Of a DNA stretch of 21,616 bases, positions 1 to 8,604 are shown piece by piece. Source of the DNA: Candidatus Delongbacteria bacterium (GTDB lineage Bacteria; Delongbacteria; UBA4055); NCBI GenBank assembly GCA_027858795.1, contig JAQICF010000043.1:1-21616 (forward strand), written 5' to 3'. How positions within the stretch are numbered: the first letter of the stretch is position 1; each line of letters opens with the position of its first letter. The notes below the pieces were generated by a model. It ran no database searches. It worked only from the letters and a program-made list of their open reading frames with translations, and was not told the origin of the DNA. A program made the translations under genes and the position numbers.

Positions 1-582
1 TTTAGGACTGATTTAAAAGATTCAGGTGTTGAAATAAAGTATGCCGGTTCAGGCTATAAAGCTCTTGTTTTTACAGATCTAATACTGGAAGGTCAGATTA
101 AGAGTTTGGTCATGTCACTACTGATAGTAATAATTCTTTTGGCATTTATGTTCAAAAATTTCTATATCGGTTTGATCGGATCTATTCCAATTGTAATAAC
201 AACCCTGATAAGTTTTGGTACTATGGGACTACTTAATATTCCTTTAAGTACTACAACGGCCCTGATCTCAAGTATAGCTATCGGAATAGGAATAGATTAT
301 GCGGTACACTTTATAGAGAGATATAAAATAAATGCATTACTTACGAATGATAAAACACAGACAATTAAGTTAACTATGCATCACTCTGGAAGAGCGATCA
401 TATTTAATGCCATCGTTGTAATAGCCGGATTCTTAGTATTGTTATTCTCCGGATTCCCTCCAAATAGAGCATTGGGAGCACTTGTATCTTTAAATATGTT
501 TACTAGCTTCCTGGGAACTGTAACAATAATGTTTATAATTCTCTATATTTCTAACATCTACTTTAAAAAGAAAGAAAAATAA
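1..582 (+). CDS. RND/MMPL-family transporter, C-terminal fragment
   Basis: The frame is open from the first base of the window, so the start lies outside it; 193 residues are visible. After a soluble stretch of about 35 residues come hydrophobic segments at roughly residues 37-53, 57-83, 84-102, 130-150 and 158-185. The motif GIGIDYAVHF lies between the third and fourth of these. This membrane motif with its acidic residue is typical of the second half of RND superfamily exporters (MMPL/SSD type), which use the proton gradient to move lipids or hydrophobic compounds from the inner membrane. The next genes encode a YtfJ-like protein, a LolA-like protein and a DUF1302-like barrel, a set often seen with such transporters, so an envelope lipid or lipoprotein export role is inferred. 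The substrate is unknown. Confidence 0.88.
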   Translation, partial: FRTDLKDSGVEIKYAGSGYKALVFTDLILEGQIKSLVMSLLIVIILLAFMFKNFYIGLIGSIPIVITTLISFGTMGLLNIPLSTTTALISSIAIGIGIDYAVHFIERYKINALLTNDKTQTIKLTMHHSGRAIIFNAIVVIAGFLVLLFSGFPPNRALGALVSLNMFTSFLGTVTIMFIILYISNIYFKKKEK

Positions 583-591
583 GGTGAAATT

Positions 592-1155
592 TTGATAAAA
601 AACATTTATAACTCAATCACCACATTTATTGTAATAGCCACATTATTTACGGTATTAAATGCAAGGATTCAACCGTTATATCCAATTGAATTAAGTGGAA
701 AGAAAGGTGAATATGCAAAAGGAGGTACTTGGAAAAGTAATTTTTTACTTGGAAAAACAAATGTACTCATTTATACAGATCCCGATGAATTTTCTGATCT
801 TAAGCAATTTGTATCAGATATAGAAAATGAAAAGATGAGAAACAACAACTTTGATCTAACTTTAATTGTAAATACAGAAGCTACAATGCTTCCTACTTTT
901 GTAATACGCTCAAAGATTAAAAGCAAAGCAAAAGGATCTTCCACGATCAATTATGTTCTAGATAATGATAAAGTTCTTGTTGATGAATGGGATCTTCAGG
1001 ATAATAGCATAAATATTTTGGTTTTGGACAGCTTTAATCAGGTACAATATCAACAAACAGGTAAAATAAAACCACATCAGTTAAAAGAAATAATGGAAAT
1101 CATAAATAAATCATTCTTGGAACAAGGGGTTTCAACCCCTTGCAACGGCGAATAA
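592..1155 (+). CDS. YtfJ-like thioredoxin-fold periplasmic protein
   Basis: A 187-residue protein. The start is taken as TTG at 592 because AAGGTG lies 5 nt upstream (581-586) and the gene follows the transporter by 9 nt. A hydrophobic N-terminal segment (about residues 7-24) looks like a signal peptide. The rest resembles the YtfJ family: a strand with LIYTDP, then TLIVNTEA, FVIRSK, a VLD...DEWDL segment, an ILVLDS strand and a C-terminal helix. YtfJ proteins have a thioredoxin/AhpC-like fold but lack a redox CxxC, and none is visible here. The biochemical role of the family is not settled. The C-terminal tail (about residues 178-187) is encoded by a palindromic DNA element (1123-1142) and may be a late addition. 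Family assignment rests on remembered motif order. Confidence 0.68.
   Translation: MIKNIYNSITTFIVIATLFTVLNARIQPLYPIELSGKKGEYAKGGTWKSNFLLGKTNVLIYTDPDEFSDLKQFVSDIENEKMRNNNFDLTLIVNTEATMLPTFVIRSKIKSKAKGSSTINYVLDNDKVLVDEWDLQDNSINILVLDSFNQVQYQQTGKIKPHQLKEIMEIINKSFLEQGVSTPCNGE
1123..1142. repeat. Perfect palindrome within the 3' end of the YtfJ-like gene
   Basis: The arms CAAGGGG (1123-1129) and CCCCTTG (1136-1142) enclose a 6-nt loop, TTTCAA. There is no T-tract after it, so it is not a typical intrinsic terminator. It lies inside the last codons of the YtfJ-like gene and encodes residues of its tail. It resembles small dispersed REP-like palindromes, but only one copy is in this window. Confidence 0.55.
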
Positions 1156-1176
1156 TTAAATAAAGAGGTGAATAGA

Positions 1177-1947
1177 ATGAAAATTACAAATCTGGTAATA
1201 ATGTTACTTTTGGCTTCTGTTACACTATTTTCTCAGGATAAAATTACTGGTAAACAGATCATACAAAATGTATATGATCGTGATACCGGTACTGAAGTTG
1301 AAGGTCTGTTAAAAATGACACTTACGAATAAAAGTGGCAATGAAAGAGTTAGAGAATTAAAACAATTCATTAAGGATTTTGGCGATGTTGAAAAGAAGAT
1401 AATGTATTTTATCAAGCCTGCCGATGTGAAAAACACATCATTCATGAATTGGAGTTATACAGATGATAAAGCAGATGATCAGTGGATATATTTACCCGCT
1501 TTGAAAAAAGTTAAAAGAATATCCAGCGACAGTAAAAGTGATTATTTCATGGGATCTGATTTTACCTATGACGATCTTGGGGATAGAAAACCCGGAGATG
1601 ATGTGCATAAATTACTAAAAGAAGAAAAGCTCAATGGCGAAGATTGTTATGTAGTAGAAAGCATTCCAAAGGAAGAAGATTATATGTATTCAAAGACCAT
1701 AACTTGGATCGTTAAAGATAAATGGGTCGGTTTGCAGAAAAAGTTCTATGATGAAGATGGCGATTTTCTAAAAACTTTAACCATTAACAAGTATGAAGAG
1801 ATTGATGGCATCATAACTATTCTTAGTACTTCAATGGAAAATGATCAAAATAAACATGGAACAACCATGGAATTCTCTGATGTTAAAATAAACAAAGGTG
1901 TTGACGATAATCTTTTCACTGAAAGAATGATGAAAAGAGGATTATAA
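1177..1947 (+). CDS. LolA-like outer-membrane lipoprotein-sorting protein
   Basis: 256 residues from the ATG at 1177. AGAGG at 1164-1168 sits 8 nt before this ATG, which makes it better than the in-frame GTG at 1168. A signal peptide covers residues 1-19 (cleavage near FSQ-DK). The remainder matches the LolA-like 'outer membrane lipoprotein-sorting protein' family: the WIYLPALKKVKRI segment (about 103-115) and FMGSDFTYDDL (about 124-134) are its most recognisable landmarks, and the length is typical. These periplasmic proteins have a LolA/LolB-like half-barrel that shields acyl chains. They commonly sit beside RND/MMPL transporters, as here, which suggests a shared lipid or lipoprotein pathway. 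The actual cargo is not known. The next gene starts 2 nt after the stop, so co-translation is likely. Confidence 0.85.
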   Translation: MKITNLVIMLLLASVTLFSQDKITGKQIIQNVYDRDTGTEVEGLLKMTLTNKSGNERVRELKQFIKDFGDVEKKIMYFIKPADVKNTSFMNWSYTDDKADDQWIYLPALKKVKRISSDSKSDYFMGSDFTYDDLGDRKPGDDVHKLLKEEKLNGEDCYVVESIPKEEDYMYSKTITWIVKDKWVGLQKKFYDEDGDFLKTLTINKYEEIDGIITILSTSMENDQNKHGTTMEFSDVKINKGVDDNLFTERMMKRGL

Positions 1948-1949
1948 AA

Positions 1950-3173
1950 ATGAAAAAAACAATGCTTATTTCAATAATTCTGGGTGCGATTTCACTTCTC
2001 GGGCAACCACTTTCTTTTAGTGGATATGCAAGAAATTATTCAGGTATTTTACTGGATGATAGTGAGTATTCGATAGTTCAGAATACGTTTAGTTTGAAGA
2101 TCGAACAATCAAAAGGTATGGTTGGATTCAAAGCAAATCCATATATTTATCATTATCAAAATGAGGATCTTGATTTTGGACTAAGGGAATTATACTTGGA
2201 TATATTTTTTGATGCTATGGATATCAGAATTGGTAAGCAGCAGGTTATCTGGGGAAAGGCTGACGGTGTTTTTATCACAGATATTATTTCTCCGAAAGAT
2301 CTGACCGAATTTCTACTGCCTGATTTTGATGAGATAAGAGTGGGCGTTACAGGATTAAAACTTGATTATTATGTTGGAAATAATACTTTTGAAATTGTTT
2401 GGTTGCCTATCTTCACACCTACTATTATACCTGAAGCAGGTTCTATCTGGCGAGTCGAGCCGGAACTTCTTAATCCTCAAGGTGATGTAATAACAAAAGT
2501 ATTTGATGATAGCAATGAGAGTGTCACAGCCTCACTTGAAAATAGTGAAGTATTCGGTAAATTTTCTTACATGAGTTCTTTTGTTGATCTTGAATTTATG
2601 GCAGGATATGCTTGGGATGATGATTTCGCAATGCATTCTTATATGCTTAGCTTAGATTCTGTTATGATCACACCTGAATATCATAGACTAGGCATAATTG
2701 GTGGTAGTTTCAATAAAGTTGTCGGTCCTTTTGTTTTCAAAGGTGAAGGAGCTTACTACTCCGGTAAATATTTCTCTACTACAGATATGACTGATTTTGA
2801 TAAAGTTGTAGAAAAAGATTATATCAATTACCTAGTTGGAGTTGATTATTCACTATTTGGAGTCAATTTATTTGCTCAATTTATTCAGAAATATATCTTG
2901 GATTACGATGATGCTCTTGTAAATGATAAAACAGAGAACATGGTAACTTTCTTAGCATCTGATGATTATAGACATGAAACTTTAAATCTTCAGGTTTTCC
3001 TTTATTATGATTTTGTAGAAAGTGACGCATTGATCAGACCTAAGATAACTTACGATCTAAATGATGGGTTTGAAGTTAGTCTAGGAGCAAATATATTTAC
3101 CGGGACAGAAGGAATATTCGGACAGTACGACAAAAATGATATGATATTTACTAAATTAAAATATAGTTTTTAA
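1950..3173 (+). CDS. DUF1302-like outer-membrane beta-barrel protein
   Basis: 407 residues with a signal peptide (about 1-19, ending near LLGQP). Alternating hydrophobic/polar strands run to a C-terminal strand ending LKYSF, with the terminal Phe typical of outer-membrane barrels. The segment RIGKQQVIWGKADG (about 93-106), followed by D-I-I-S-P-K-D-L, resembles the conserved region of the DUF1302/alginate-export-like barrels that accompany RND and LolA-like genes. The gene begins 2 nt after the LolA-like stop. It probably provides the outer-membrane step, or an outer-membrane receptor, for the same pathway; that is inference from order and family. It could also be a different porin-like family with a similar strand pattern. 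Confidence 0.72.
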   Translation: MKKTMLISIILGAISLLGQPLSFSGYARNYSGILLDDSEYSIVQNTFSLKIEQSKGMVGFKANPYIYHYQNEDLDFGLRELYLDIFFDAMDIRIGKQQVIWGKADGVFITDIISPKDLTEFLLPDFDEIRVGVTGLKLDYYVGNNTFEIVWLPIFTPTIIPEAGSIWRVEPELLNPQGDVITKVFDDSNESVTASLENSEVFGKFSYMSSFVDLEFMAGYAWDDDFAMHSYMLSLDSVMITPEYHRLGIIGGSFNKVVGPFVFKGEGAYYSGKYFSTTDMTDFDKVVEKDYINYLVGVDYSLFGVNLFAQFIQKYILDYDDALVNDKTENMVTFLASDDYRHETLNLQVFLYYDFVESDALIRPKITYDLNDGFEVSLGANIFTGTEGIFGQYDKNDMIFTKLKYSF

Positions 3174-3206
3174 CTACAATCAGTAATTGATAATGGATGA
3201 TGGACA

Positions 3207-4016
3207 ATGAAAAATGCTCGCTACATACTAATTTTGGTGTTATTAATATCCTTTTACTCTTATTGTGAGGAGTCTGAAGATAATCAACCAAGAATAACGC
3301 CTTACAAAGGAATAAATGTTTCAACAAAATTAAATAACGATAACACCGATCAATGGCAGGTTAAACTAAATAGTGGGTTCAAATATGAACTTGTGAAAAA
3401 CACAAATCTATTTTTCACATACAGTATCGCAGCATTATGGGAAATGACTGAGAATTCAAGCCCATTTAAAGATACCAATCACGATCTAGAATTCTTTTGG
3501 GTTACAAAATTCGACTTTATTCCTTTTTTAAAAGATGCATTAGTAAACACAAAATTAGGTTACGAACATACTTCTAATGGGCTAGATGATGAATCAATAG
3601 ACTATAAAGGTTCTACAAGACGATCTAGGTCAGTCCACAATCTCAACATACAGCCTACATTTAGTTTTGGTTCAAAATACATTTTTGTAGTTTCACCTAA
3701 ATTTTGGATTAATACGGTGCAAAGAGACAACCCGGATATAGGAGATTATTATGGGAATTTCGATTTGCATTCAAAGATAATTTTTCCTAATGATTTTATC
3801 TTGTCATCAAAATATAGAGCAAATCTTAAATCTGGAAATGGGAGAACAGAAACACGGTTAACAATTCCAATGTCATGGCCGGCCTCTTGGATATTCGGAT
3901 ACAATCCTAATACTTATTGGTTCTTTGAATACTTCGAAGGCTATGGAGAAACACTTTTAGAGTATAATTTATATTCACGCTCAGTTAGAGCAGGAATATC
4001 TTTAGCTAGAGAATAA
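3207..4016 (+). CDS. pldA: Outer-membrane phospholipase A (PldA/OMPLA)
   Basis: 269 residues with an N-terminal signal-like segment (1-19). OMPLA hydrolyses acyl chains from phospholipids that reach the outer leaflet, keeping outer-membrane asymmetry. The catalytic region is clear: H121-T-S123-N-G corresponds to the His-x-Ser-Asn-Gly of E. coli OMPLA (His142, Ser144). An SRS segment follows at 140-142, and N145 is a possible third member of the His-Ser-Asn triad, although the spacing is several residues longer than in E. coli. The NPDI-x3-YYG and EGYGETLLEYN segments (about 175-183 and 244-254) also match. The length agrees with the family. The start codon has only a weak upstream ribosome site. 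Its place after a lipid-export gene set fits an outer-membrane lipid homeostasis theme. Confidence 0.85.
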   Translation: MKNARYILILVLLISFYSYCEESEDNQPRITPYKGINVSTKLNNDNTDQWQVKLNSGFKYELVKNTNLFFTYSIAALWEMTENSSPFKDTNHDLEFFWVTKFDFIPFLKDALVNTKLGYEHTSNGLDDESIDYKGSTRRSRSVHNLNIQPTFSFGSKYIFVVSPKFWINTVQRDNPDIGDYYGNFDLHSKIIFPNDFILSSKYRANLKSGNGRTETRLTIPMSWPASWIFGYNPNTYWFFEYFEGYGETLLEYNLYSRSVRAGISLARE

Positions 4017-4021
4017 GAACT

Positions 4022-5395
4022 ATGCGTTGTAAAACAATCATAATCATTCTTCTATTTAGCTTGTCAAATCTTTTGTTCTGTGCCCAATTTGAGTCTACTA
4101 AATTAGATTCCAGTAAAAAATTTAATACAATTTGGCCATTGACTCAAGTTCTTGCAACGAATAGCGTTATGGCATTATCTAATCGATACATAGGTAATGC
4201 TGGTTTTGCAAGGATCAGTTTTAAAAGCATCGAGAACAATATTTGCAATCCTTGGGTATGGGATGATGATGGTTTTGTAGTAAATCAAATAGGACATCCA
4301 CTGCAGGGGAGCTTATATTATTCATTGGCAAGAAATAAAGATCATTCTTATTTTGGAAGTTTTCCGTTTGTTGCTTTCGGAAGTATGCAATGGGAATATT
4401 TTATGGAAATAGAGAGACCAGCAATAAATGATCTTATTACTACAACTTTAGGCGGTGCTATGCTTGGAGAGATAATTTTTAGGATCTCTGATGAAATTCT
4501 TGATGATAAATCAAGCGGAATTGAAAGATTTACACGGGAAATATCTGTTTTTACAATTAATCCAATGAGAGGATTGAATAGATTAATTTCTGGTAAAACA
4601 TTTGCAAGCACAAATAATCTTATTAAAACTAATGTAAACCATTTAAAAATGAGCTTTTCGACTTCAAAAAATCTTTTGAATTACATTATATCAGAAAATA
4701 TAGAATTGGATGATACAGATTCTTTAAAATCCGTTCCTTTTGCAACTTATTTCTTAAAACTAACATACGGTGACCCGTTCTCAGCAAAAAAGACATTTGA
4801 TTATTTTCTATTATATATTGGGCTTGGATTTGAAAATGATATTATCGGCAATGTTTCTGCCAGAGGTCTATTGTGGAAAAATAATGTCAAGCTAACTGAT
4901 AAAGCTCATAATGCAATTGGGATTTTTCAGAATTTTGATTATATAACGAGTTCTGATTATAAAGTTGCAGCCAGCAGCTTTGGATTTGAATTAATGGCAA
5001 GGACAAAATTTAAACAGAATTTGCAACTTAGTTCTGAGTATCAAATCGGTTTGATTATACTGGGAGCGGCAAGTACTGAGTATTTTATTGATGTATTGAG
5101 AGATTACAATTTGGGACCGGGTGGATTCGTGAAAATTATTATGTCGCTTACTAAACCCGATTTTGGTAATATTTCGATAAATCTTAACAGATTTTGGATC
5201 AGAACTATTTCGGGAGCTGAAGGTGTAGAGTCAATAGGAGTTGGGAGAGTAAATTTACAAAAGCAAATATTTAGAAAATTTGGACTTGGAGTTGAATATA
5301 TTTTATACGATAGAGAAGGTTACTACAGGAACCATCCAAATATTAAAGTTTTCAACCATGAAATAAGAGGGATCATTTCATATAACTTGATTTAA
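4022..5395 (+). CDS. DUF3943-family protein
   Basis: 457 residues starting 5 nt after the pldA-like stop, so translationally coupled. Residues 1-21 form a signal peptide. The middle has the landmark pattern of DUF3943: a QIGHPLQGSLYYSLARNK-type segment (about 89-106), a SMQWEYFMEIERP helix (about 120-132), and INPMRGLNRLI (about 179-189). The C-terminal half is strand-rich and ends like a barrel or lipocalin-type domain. DUF3943 proteins are found in envelopes of diderm bacteria and have no established activity. Its position as last gene of the envelope operon suggests an outer-membrane role. I am fairly sure of the family, unsure of function. Confidence 0.72.
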   Translation: MRCKTIIIILLFSLSNLLFCAQFESTKLDSSKKFNTIWPLTQVLATNSVMALSNRYIGNAGFARISFKSIENNICNPWVWDDDGFVVNQIGHPLQGSLYYSLARNKDHSYFGSFPFVAFGSMQWEYFMEIERPAINDLITTTLGGAMLGEIIFRISDEILDDKSSGIERFTREISVFTINPMRGLNRLISGKTFASTNNLIKTNVNHLKMSFSTSKNLLNYIISENIELDDTDSLKSVPFATYFLKLTYGDPFSAKKTFDYFLLYIGLGFENDIIGNVSARGLLWKNNVKLTDKAHNAIGIFQNFDYITSSDYKVAASSFGFELMARTKFKQNLQLSSEYQIGLIILGAASTEYFIDVLRDYNLGPGGFVKIIMSLTKPDFGNISINLNRFWIRTISGAEGVESIGVGRVNLQKQIFRKFGLGVEYILYDREGYYRNHPNIKVFNHEIRGIISYNLI

Positions 5396-5521
5396 TCAGG
5401 AGAATTCTTCAAGTATAAAGACTCTGTTGAAAAAAGGTCATCGAATGAAAAAGTGAAAATGAGCAAAAAAATGATAATATAAAGGATTGATCGTATTTGT
5501 AATAAAAAAAAGGAGAAACAA

Positions 5522-7147
5522 ATGAGTATGTTCTGTTTTCAGTGTCAAGAAACAATAGGAAACAAAGGCTGTTCCTATGCTAAAGGATTTTGTGGAAAAC
5601 CTGCGGAAGTAGCAAACCTACAGGATTTACTGATCCACACACTAAAAGGGATCTCTATCATTGCTGAGAAGAAAGGTAAAGTTGACGACAAGACAGGGAA
5701 CTTGATTGCCAAAATGCTGTTCGTGACTATAACCAATGTCAATTTTAGTACCGAAGATATGGTTAAAAAAATCGAGGAAGTGGCTGCTTACAGGGACGAA
5801 CTGAAAAAAGGCCTCGACACATCAGGAATGCACGACAGTGTGAATTGGGATGTTGATTCTCTTGAAGAACTCCATGCAAAGGCCTCAACAGTCGGAGTTC
5901 TTGCGACAGGTGAGGATGATGTTCGCTCTTTAAGGAACCTTCTTATAATCGGTCTCAAAGGTATAGCTGCTTATTACGAACACGCGAATGTACTAGGTTA
6001 TTATGATCATACTGTGAACGATTTTCTTGTTGAAGCACTCGCTTCAACGACAAAAGACCTGAGTGTAGAGGAAATGATAGATATGGTCATGAAAGCTGGT
6101 AAAATGGCGGTTGACACAATGGCACTTCTAGACAAGGCCAATACGACTACTTACGGAAACCCCGAGATCACTCAGGTCAACATCGGTGTCAGGAACAATC
6201 CAGGAATCCTTATATCTGGTCACGACTTAAAGGATATGGAAGAGCTTCTGATACAGACAGAAGGAACTGGAGTTGATGTTTATACTCACGGAGAAATGCT
6301 TCCGGCGAACTACTATCCAGCTTTCAAAAAATTTAAACATTTCGTGGGTAACTATGGTAATTCGTGGTGGCTTCAGGACAAAGAATTTGAAAGCTTCAAT
6401 GGTCCTATACTTATGACGACAAACTGCTTAATCCCACCGAAGGATTCTTACAAGAACAGAGTGTTCACCACTAGTGTAGTGGCATATCCTGATATGAAGC
6501 ATATACCCGACAGGCAAGAAGGCAAACACAAGGACTTCTCTGAAATAATAGCTCTCGCGAAGTCCTGCAAATCACCTATTGAGATCGAAACAGGTACAAT
6601 CACTGGAGGTTTCGCTCATGCTCAGGTAATTAAGCTTGCTGATAAAGTCGTTGAAGCTGTAAAATCAGGTGCGATTAAAAGGTTTATCGTCATGGCTGGC
6701 TGCGACGGAAGGCATAAGGAAAGAGATTATTTTACACATGTCGCGGAAGGACTACCGAATGATACTGTTATTCTGACCGCAGGATGTGCTAAATATCGAT
6801 ATAACAAGCTAGATTTGGGTGATATAGGGGGCATTCCGAGAGTACTTGATGCAGGTCAATGTAATGATTCTTATTCTCTTGCAGTGATAGCTCTCAAATT
6901 AAAAGAAGTATTTGGACTTGAAGATATCAATGAACTTCCAATTTCATTCGATATTGCATGGTACGAGCAGAAAGCTGTAGCCGTACTTCTTGCTCTTTTG
7001 TTCTTAGGTATCAAAGGTATCCGCCTTGGACCTACGCTACCTGCTTTCCTTACACCCAATGTAATCAAAGTACTCGTTGATAATTTCGACATAAAACCTA
7101 TTGGCGAAGTGAAAACGGATATAGAAGCTATGATGGCAGGTTCTTAA
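5522..7147 (+). CDS. hcp: Hybrid-cluster protein (hydroxylamine reductase)
   Basis: 541 residues, with AAAGGAGAA just upstream of the ATG. Hcp is a cytoplasmic Fe-S protein linked to reduction of hydroxylamine and nitric oxide and to nitrosative stress. All expected ligands are visible. The N-terminal cluster cysteines are C5, C8, C17 and C24. Hybrid-cluster ligands match H234, E258, C302, C394 (in MAGCDGRH, the persulfide cysteine), C422, C447, E482 and K484 (in WYEQK). The N-terminal spacing is Cx2Cx8Cx6C: the first interval is like Desulfovibrio-type proteins, the last like the E. coli type. Length is normal for the family. The gene looks less AT-rich than its neighbours, which may be codon selection for high expression. 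It stands alone and ends in a strong terminator, next to the distal end of the cassette array. Confidence 0.97.
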   Translation: MSMFCFQCQETIGNKGCSYAKGFCGKPAEVANLQDLLIHTLKGISIIAEKKGKVDDKTGNLIAKMLFVTITNVNFSTEDMVKKIEEVAAYRDELKKGLDTSGMHDSVNWDVDSLEELHAKASTVGVLATGEDDVRSLRNLLIIGLKGIAAYYEHANVLGYYDHTVNDFLVEALASTTKDLSVEEMIDMVMKAGKMAVDTMALLDKANTTTYGNPEITQVNIGVRNNPGILISGHDLKDMEELLIQTEGTGVDVYTHGEMLPANYYPAFKKFKHFVGNYGNSWWLQDKEFESFNGPILMTTNCLIPPKDSYKNRVFTTSVVAYPDMKHIPDRQEGKHKDFSEIIALAKSCKSPIEIETGTITGGFAHAQVIKLADKVVEAVKSGAIKRFIVMAGCDGRHKERDYFTHVAEGLPNDTVILTAGCAKYRYNKLDLGDIGGIPRVLDAGQCNDSYSLAVIALKLKEVFGLEDINELPISFDIAWYEQKAVAVLLALLFLGIKGIRLGPTLPAFLTPNVIKVLVDNFDIKPIGEVKTDIEAMMAGS

Positions 7148-7169
7148 TTTAACTCTGTAATAATAAACT

Positions 7170-7192
7170 AAAGCCCCTTTTAAAGGGGCTTT
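7170..7192 (+). terminator. Rho-independent terminator after hcp
   Basis: A perfect stem AAAGCCCC / GGGGCTTT with a 7-nt AT loop starts 22 nt after the hcp stop and is followed by TCATTTAAA. The 3' T-run is part of the stem, so it could work on both strands, and would also stop transcription leaving the cassette array from the right. Confidence 0.88.
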
Positions 7193-7248
7193 CATTTAAA
7201 CATTATTATATCTTAAAAACACCGGTAAAATATTCTCAAACACAAATT

Positions 7249-7324
7249 ACCCTCAACGGTCATGGAAAAAAGCTCACAAGATAAAACATCACTCGGGTCA
7301 AGTCATTTTTCCAATGTTATCATC
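7249..7324 (-). repeat. attC-like recombination site 1 (array end)
   Basis: AAC at 7255-7257 and GTT at 7316-7318 bound a 64-nt imperfect palindrome. The inner stem is GGAAAAA / TTTTTCC, where the other sites have GGCAAAA / TTTTGCC: a compensatory change that keeps pairing. The outer 9 nt on the right (GTTATCATC, 7316-7324) are the exact reverse complement of the 9 nt ending site 2's left AAC. The left flank (ACCCTCAAC) has no partner in the window, so this is taken as the last attC of the array. Strand is inferred from arm asymmetry and ORF direction. Confidence 0.8.
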
Positions 7325-8526
7325 TGTCACAACTCTCTCACTTTTTGTCATGCTTTTATTCCGATCCCTTCAATTCTGATTCTCTTTTCTGAATCATTTT
7401 AATAAATTCAACTTCAGTTTGTGTTAGAGTAATTTCTTCTATATCTAAATGGGAATCTGGAAAATACCAATCGAATTGATTGAAATATTTTAATAATTCT
7501 TCGTCTTTGAATTTGTAACCGTATTGAGCATAGACTGTGTTTCTTAATATTCTCAATTCTACTTCCGTGTAAGTATTCCTATCGAAGTAACGATTAAATT
7601 GTTCTTGACTATGTGCTAAAATAAAGAGAGTACTTTTAATTTTTTCAGGAACGGTTTTATCGGTATATAAACCCATAAAAGAATTATCCCACTTTGTACC
7701 AAATTCTATATTTTCTTGAGGTTCAAAATTGTTTGACTTAATTTGTAGTATACCAGATAGGATACGAATTCTACGATCACTATTAGATTTTGTAACTCTA
7801 CCTGTTCCAATTATATCCCAAGTTGCATTTTCTCCAAAAACATCTTTTACATAAAAATACTGATTGCTACCCATGTCAATATTAATAGTGAAATCCTTAA
7901 TTGTACTACCTGACCATTTTGCACCTGTTTTAAGAATATAATTATAAATTTGATCATTCAATACTGAGTTACTAGCAAGGAATTCATAACTGTGATAAAC
8001 TTTATTAATACCAGGTTTGAAAGTTAATTCAAATAAATACACAAATATACCATTATATGTATTAAGAAAATCTTCCTCTGATTTGAATTTCAGTTCACAA
8101 TTTTCACACTTGGCAGATGTGATTTTATATGGATGCAATTTATCTTCGTATAAAATTTTGAAATTTTGGATTTGTGCTCTTTTCTGTCCTCTTTCAACTC
8201 TCCAATCATATGAAGCAGGTGCTTGAAAACCTATTGTAAGATTTTTATTAGTAGAATCAGGATTTAAAAACTCAAAATATATATTTACAACTGCTTTTTT
8301 ATCTCTTACTGTAAAAGATAATATTTCTTTTTCCATTGAGATTAGAGTTTCATTAATAGGATAAAGAATACTACCTTTTGTTAAGTAGATTCCATCATTC
8401 GCAAAGAGATGAAGATTAACAAAAACACAAACTGCAAGAAATAATACTTTTTTCATATTGAACCTTCTATTTTATTTTATATCGGAATAACATTTTTTAA
8501 CCATTTAGAGTTGTGATTGATGATAA
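7257..8526 (-). mobile_element. Integron cassette A (about 1.27 kb)
   Basis: Unit between attC-like sites 1 and 2 with one minus-strand gene (7356-8456). The ends form a private inverted repeat. 7316-7324 pairs with 8519-8527 exactly; after a 2-nt mismatch, TCACAACTCT (7327-7336) pairs with 8507-8516; then TTATTCCGAT (7356-7365) pairs with ATCGGAATAA (8481-8490). The boundaries given assume cleavage next to the AAC of each site on the minus strand, as in integron cassettes. Confidence 0.75.
7356..8456 (-). CDS. Secreted DUF4424-like protein with C-terminal YARHG domain
   Basis: 366 residues, with AGAAGG upstream of the ATG. Residues 1-19 are a signal peptide (cleavage near LFAN). Residues about 20-280 have the layout of DUF4424: NDG at the mature N-terminus, a KGSILYPINET segment, a KEILSF strand and an IYFEFLNP strand. 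A CENC pair at 117-120 could hold a disulfide or metal. Residues about 300-360 fit the YARHG domain (ELRILRNTVYA..YG.KF...L..YF...WY). YARHG is a short helical domain of unknown role, usually at the end of exported proteins. The gene fills cassette A, and its stop codon lies inside the inner arm of the cassette's terminal repeat. Exported or periplasmic location is likely; function unknown. Confidence 0.72.
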   Translation of the reverse strand: MKKVLFLAVCVFVNLHLFANDGIYLTKGSILYPINETLISMEKEILSFTVRDKKAVVNIYFEFLNPDSTNKNLTIGFQAPASYDWRVERGQKRAQIQNFKILYEDKLHPYKITSAKCENCELKFKSEEDFLNTYNGIFVYLFELTFKPGINKVYHSYEFLASNSVLNDQIYNYILKTGAKWSGSTIKDFTINIDMGSNQYFYVKDVFGENATWDIIGTGRVTKSNSDRRIRILSGILQIKSNNFEPQENIEFGTKWDNSFMGLYTDKTVPEKIKSTLFILAHSQEQFNRYFDRNTYTEVELRILRNTVYAQYGYKFKDEELLKYFNQFDWYFPDSHLDIEEITLTQTEVEFIKMIQKRESELKGSE

Positions 8527-8604
8527 CGGTCATGGCAAAAACCAGTGGGGTAGAGCGAGTTAAATGTCCAAGTAACCCATTGATGTTTTGCCAATGTTAG
8601 AGGC
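8519..8604 (-). repeat. attC-like recombination site 2
   Basis: AAC 8525-8527 to GTT 8596-8598 (74 nt). Stem segments are GGCAAAA / TTTTGCC and CAGTGGG / CCCATTG, around a variable centre. The left flank GATGATAAC pairs with the right flank of site 1. The right flank GTTAGAGGC pairs exactly with the left flank of site 3 (GCCTCTAAC). The core is almost identical to site 3, including the centre GAGCGAGTTAAATGT. One extra base in the right arm, and unequal spacers between the AAC/GTT boxes and the stem (6 nt left, 3 nt right), make it asymmetric as attC sites are. Confidence 0.85.

Noticed and set aside
5427..5520. FNR/HcpR-type operator or sigma-70 promoter before hcp
   Set aside because: A TTGAAA and a TTGAT half-site are visible, but no well-spaced -10 or second half-site; AT-rich sequence gives such matches by chance.
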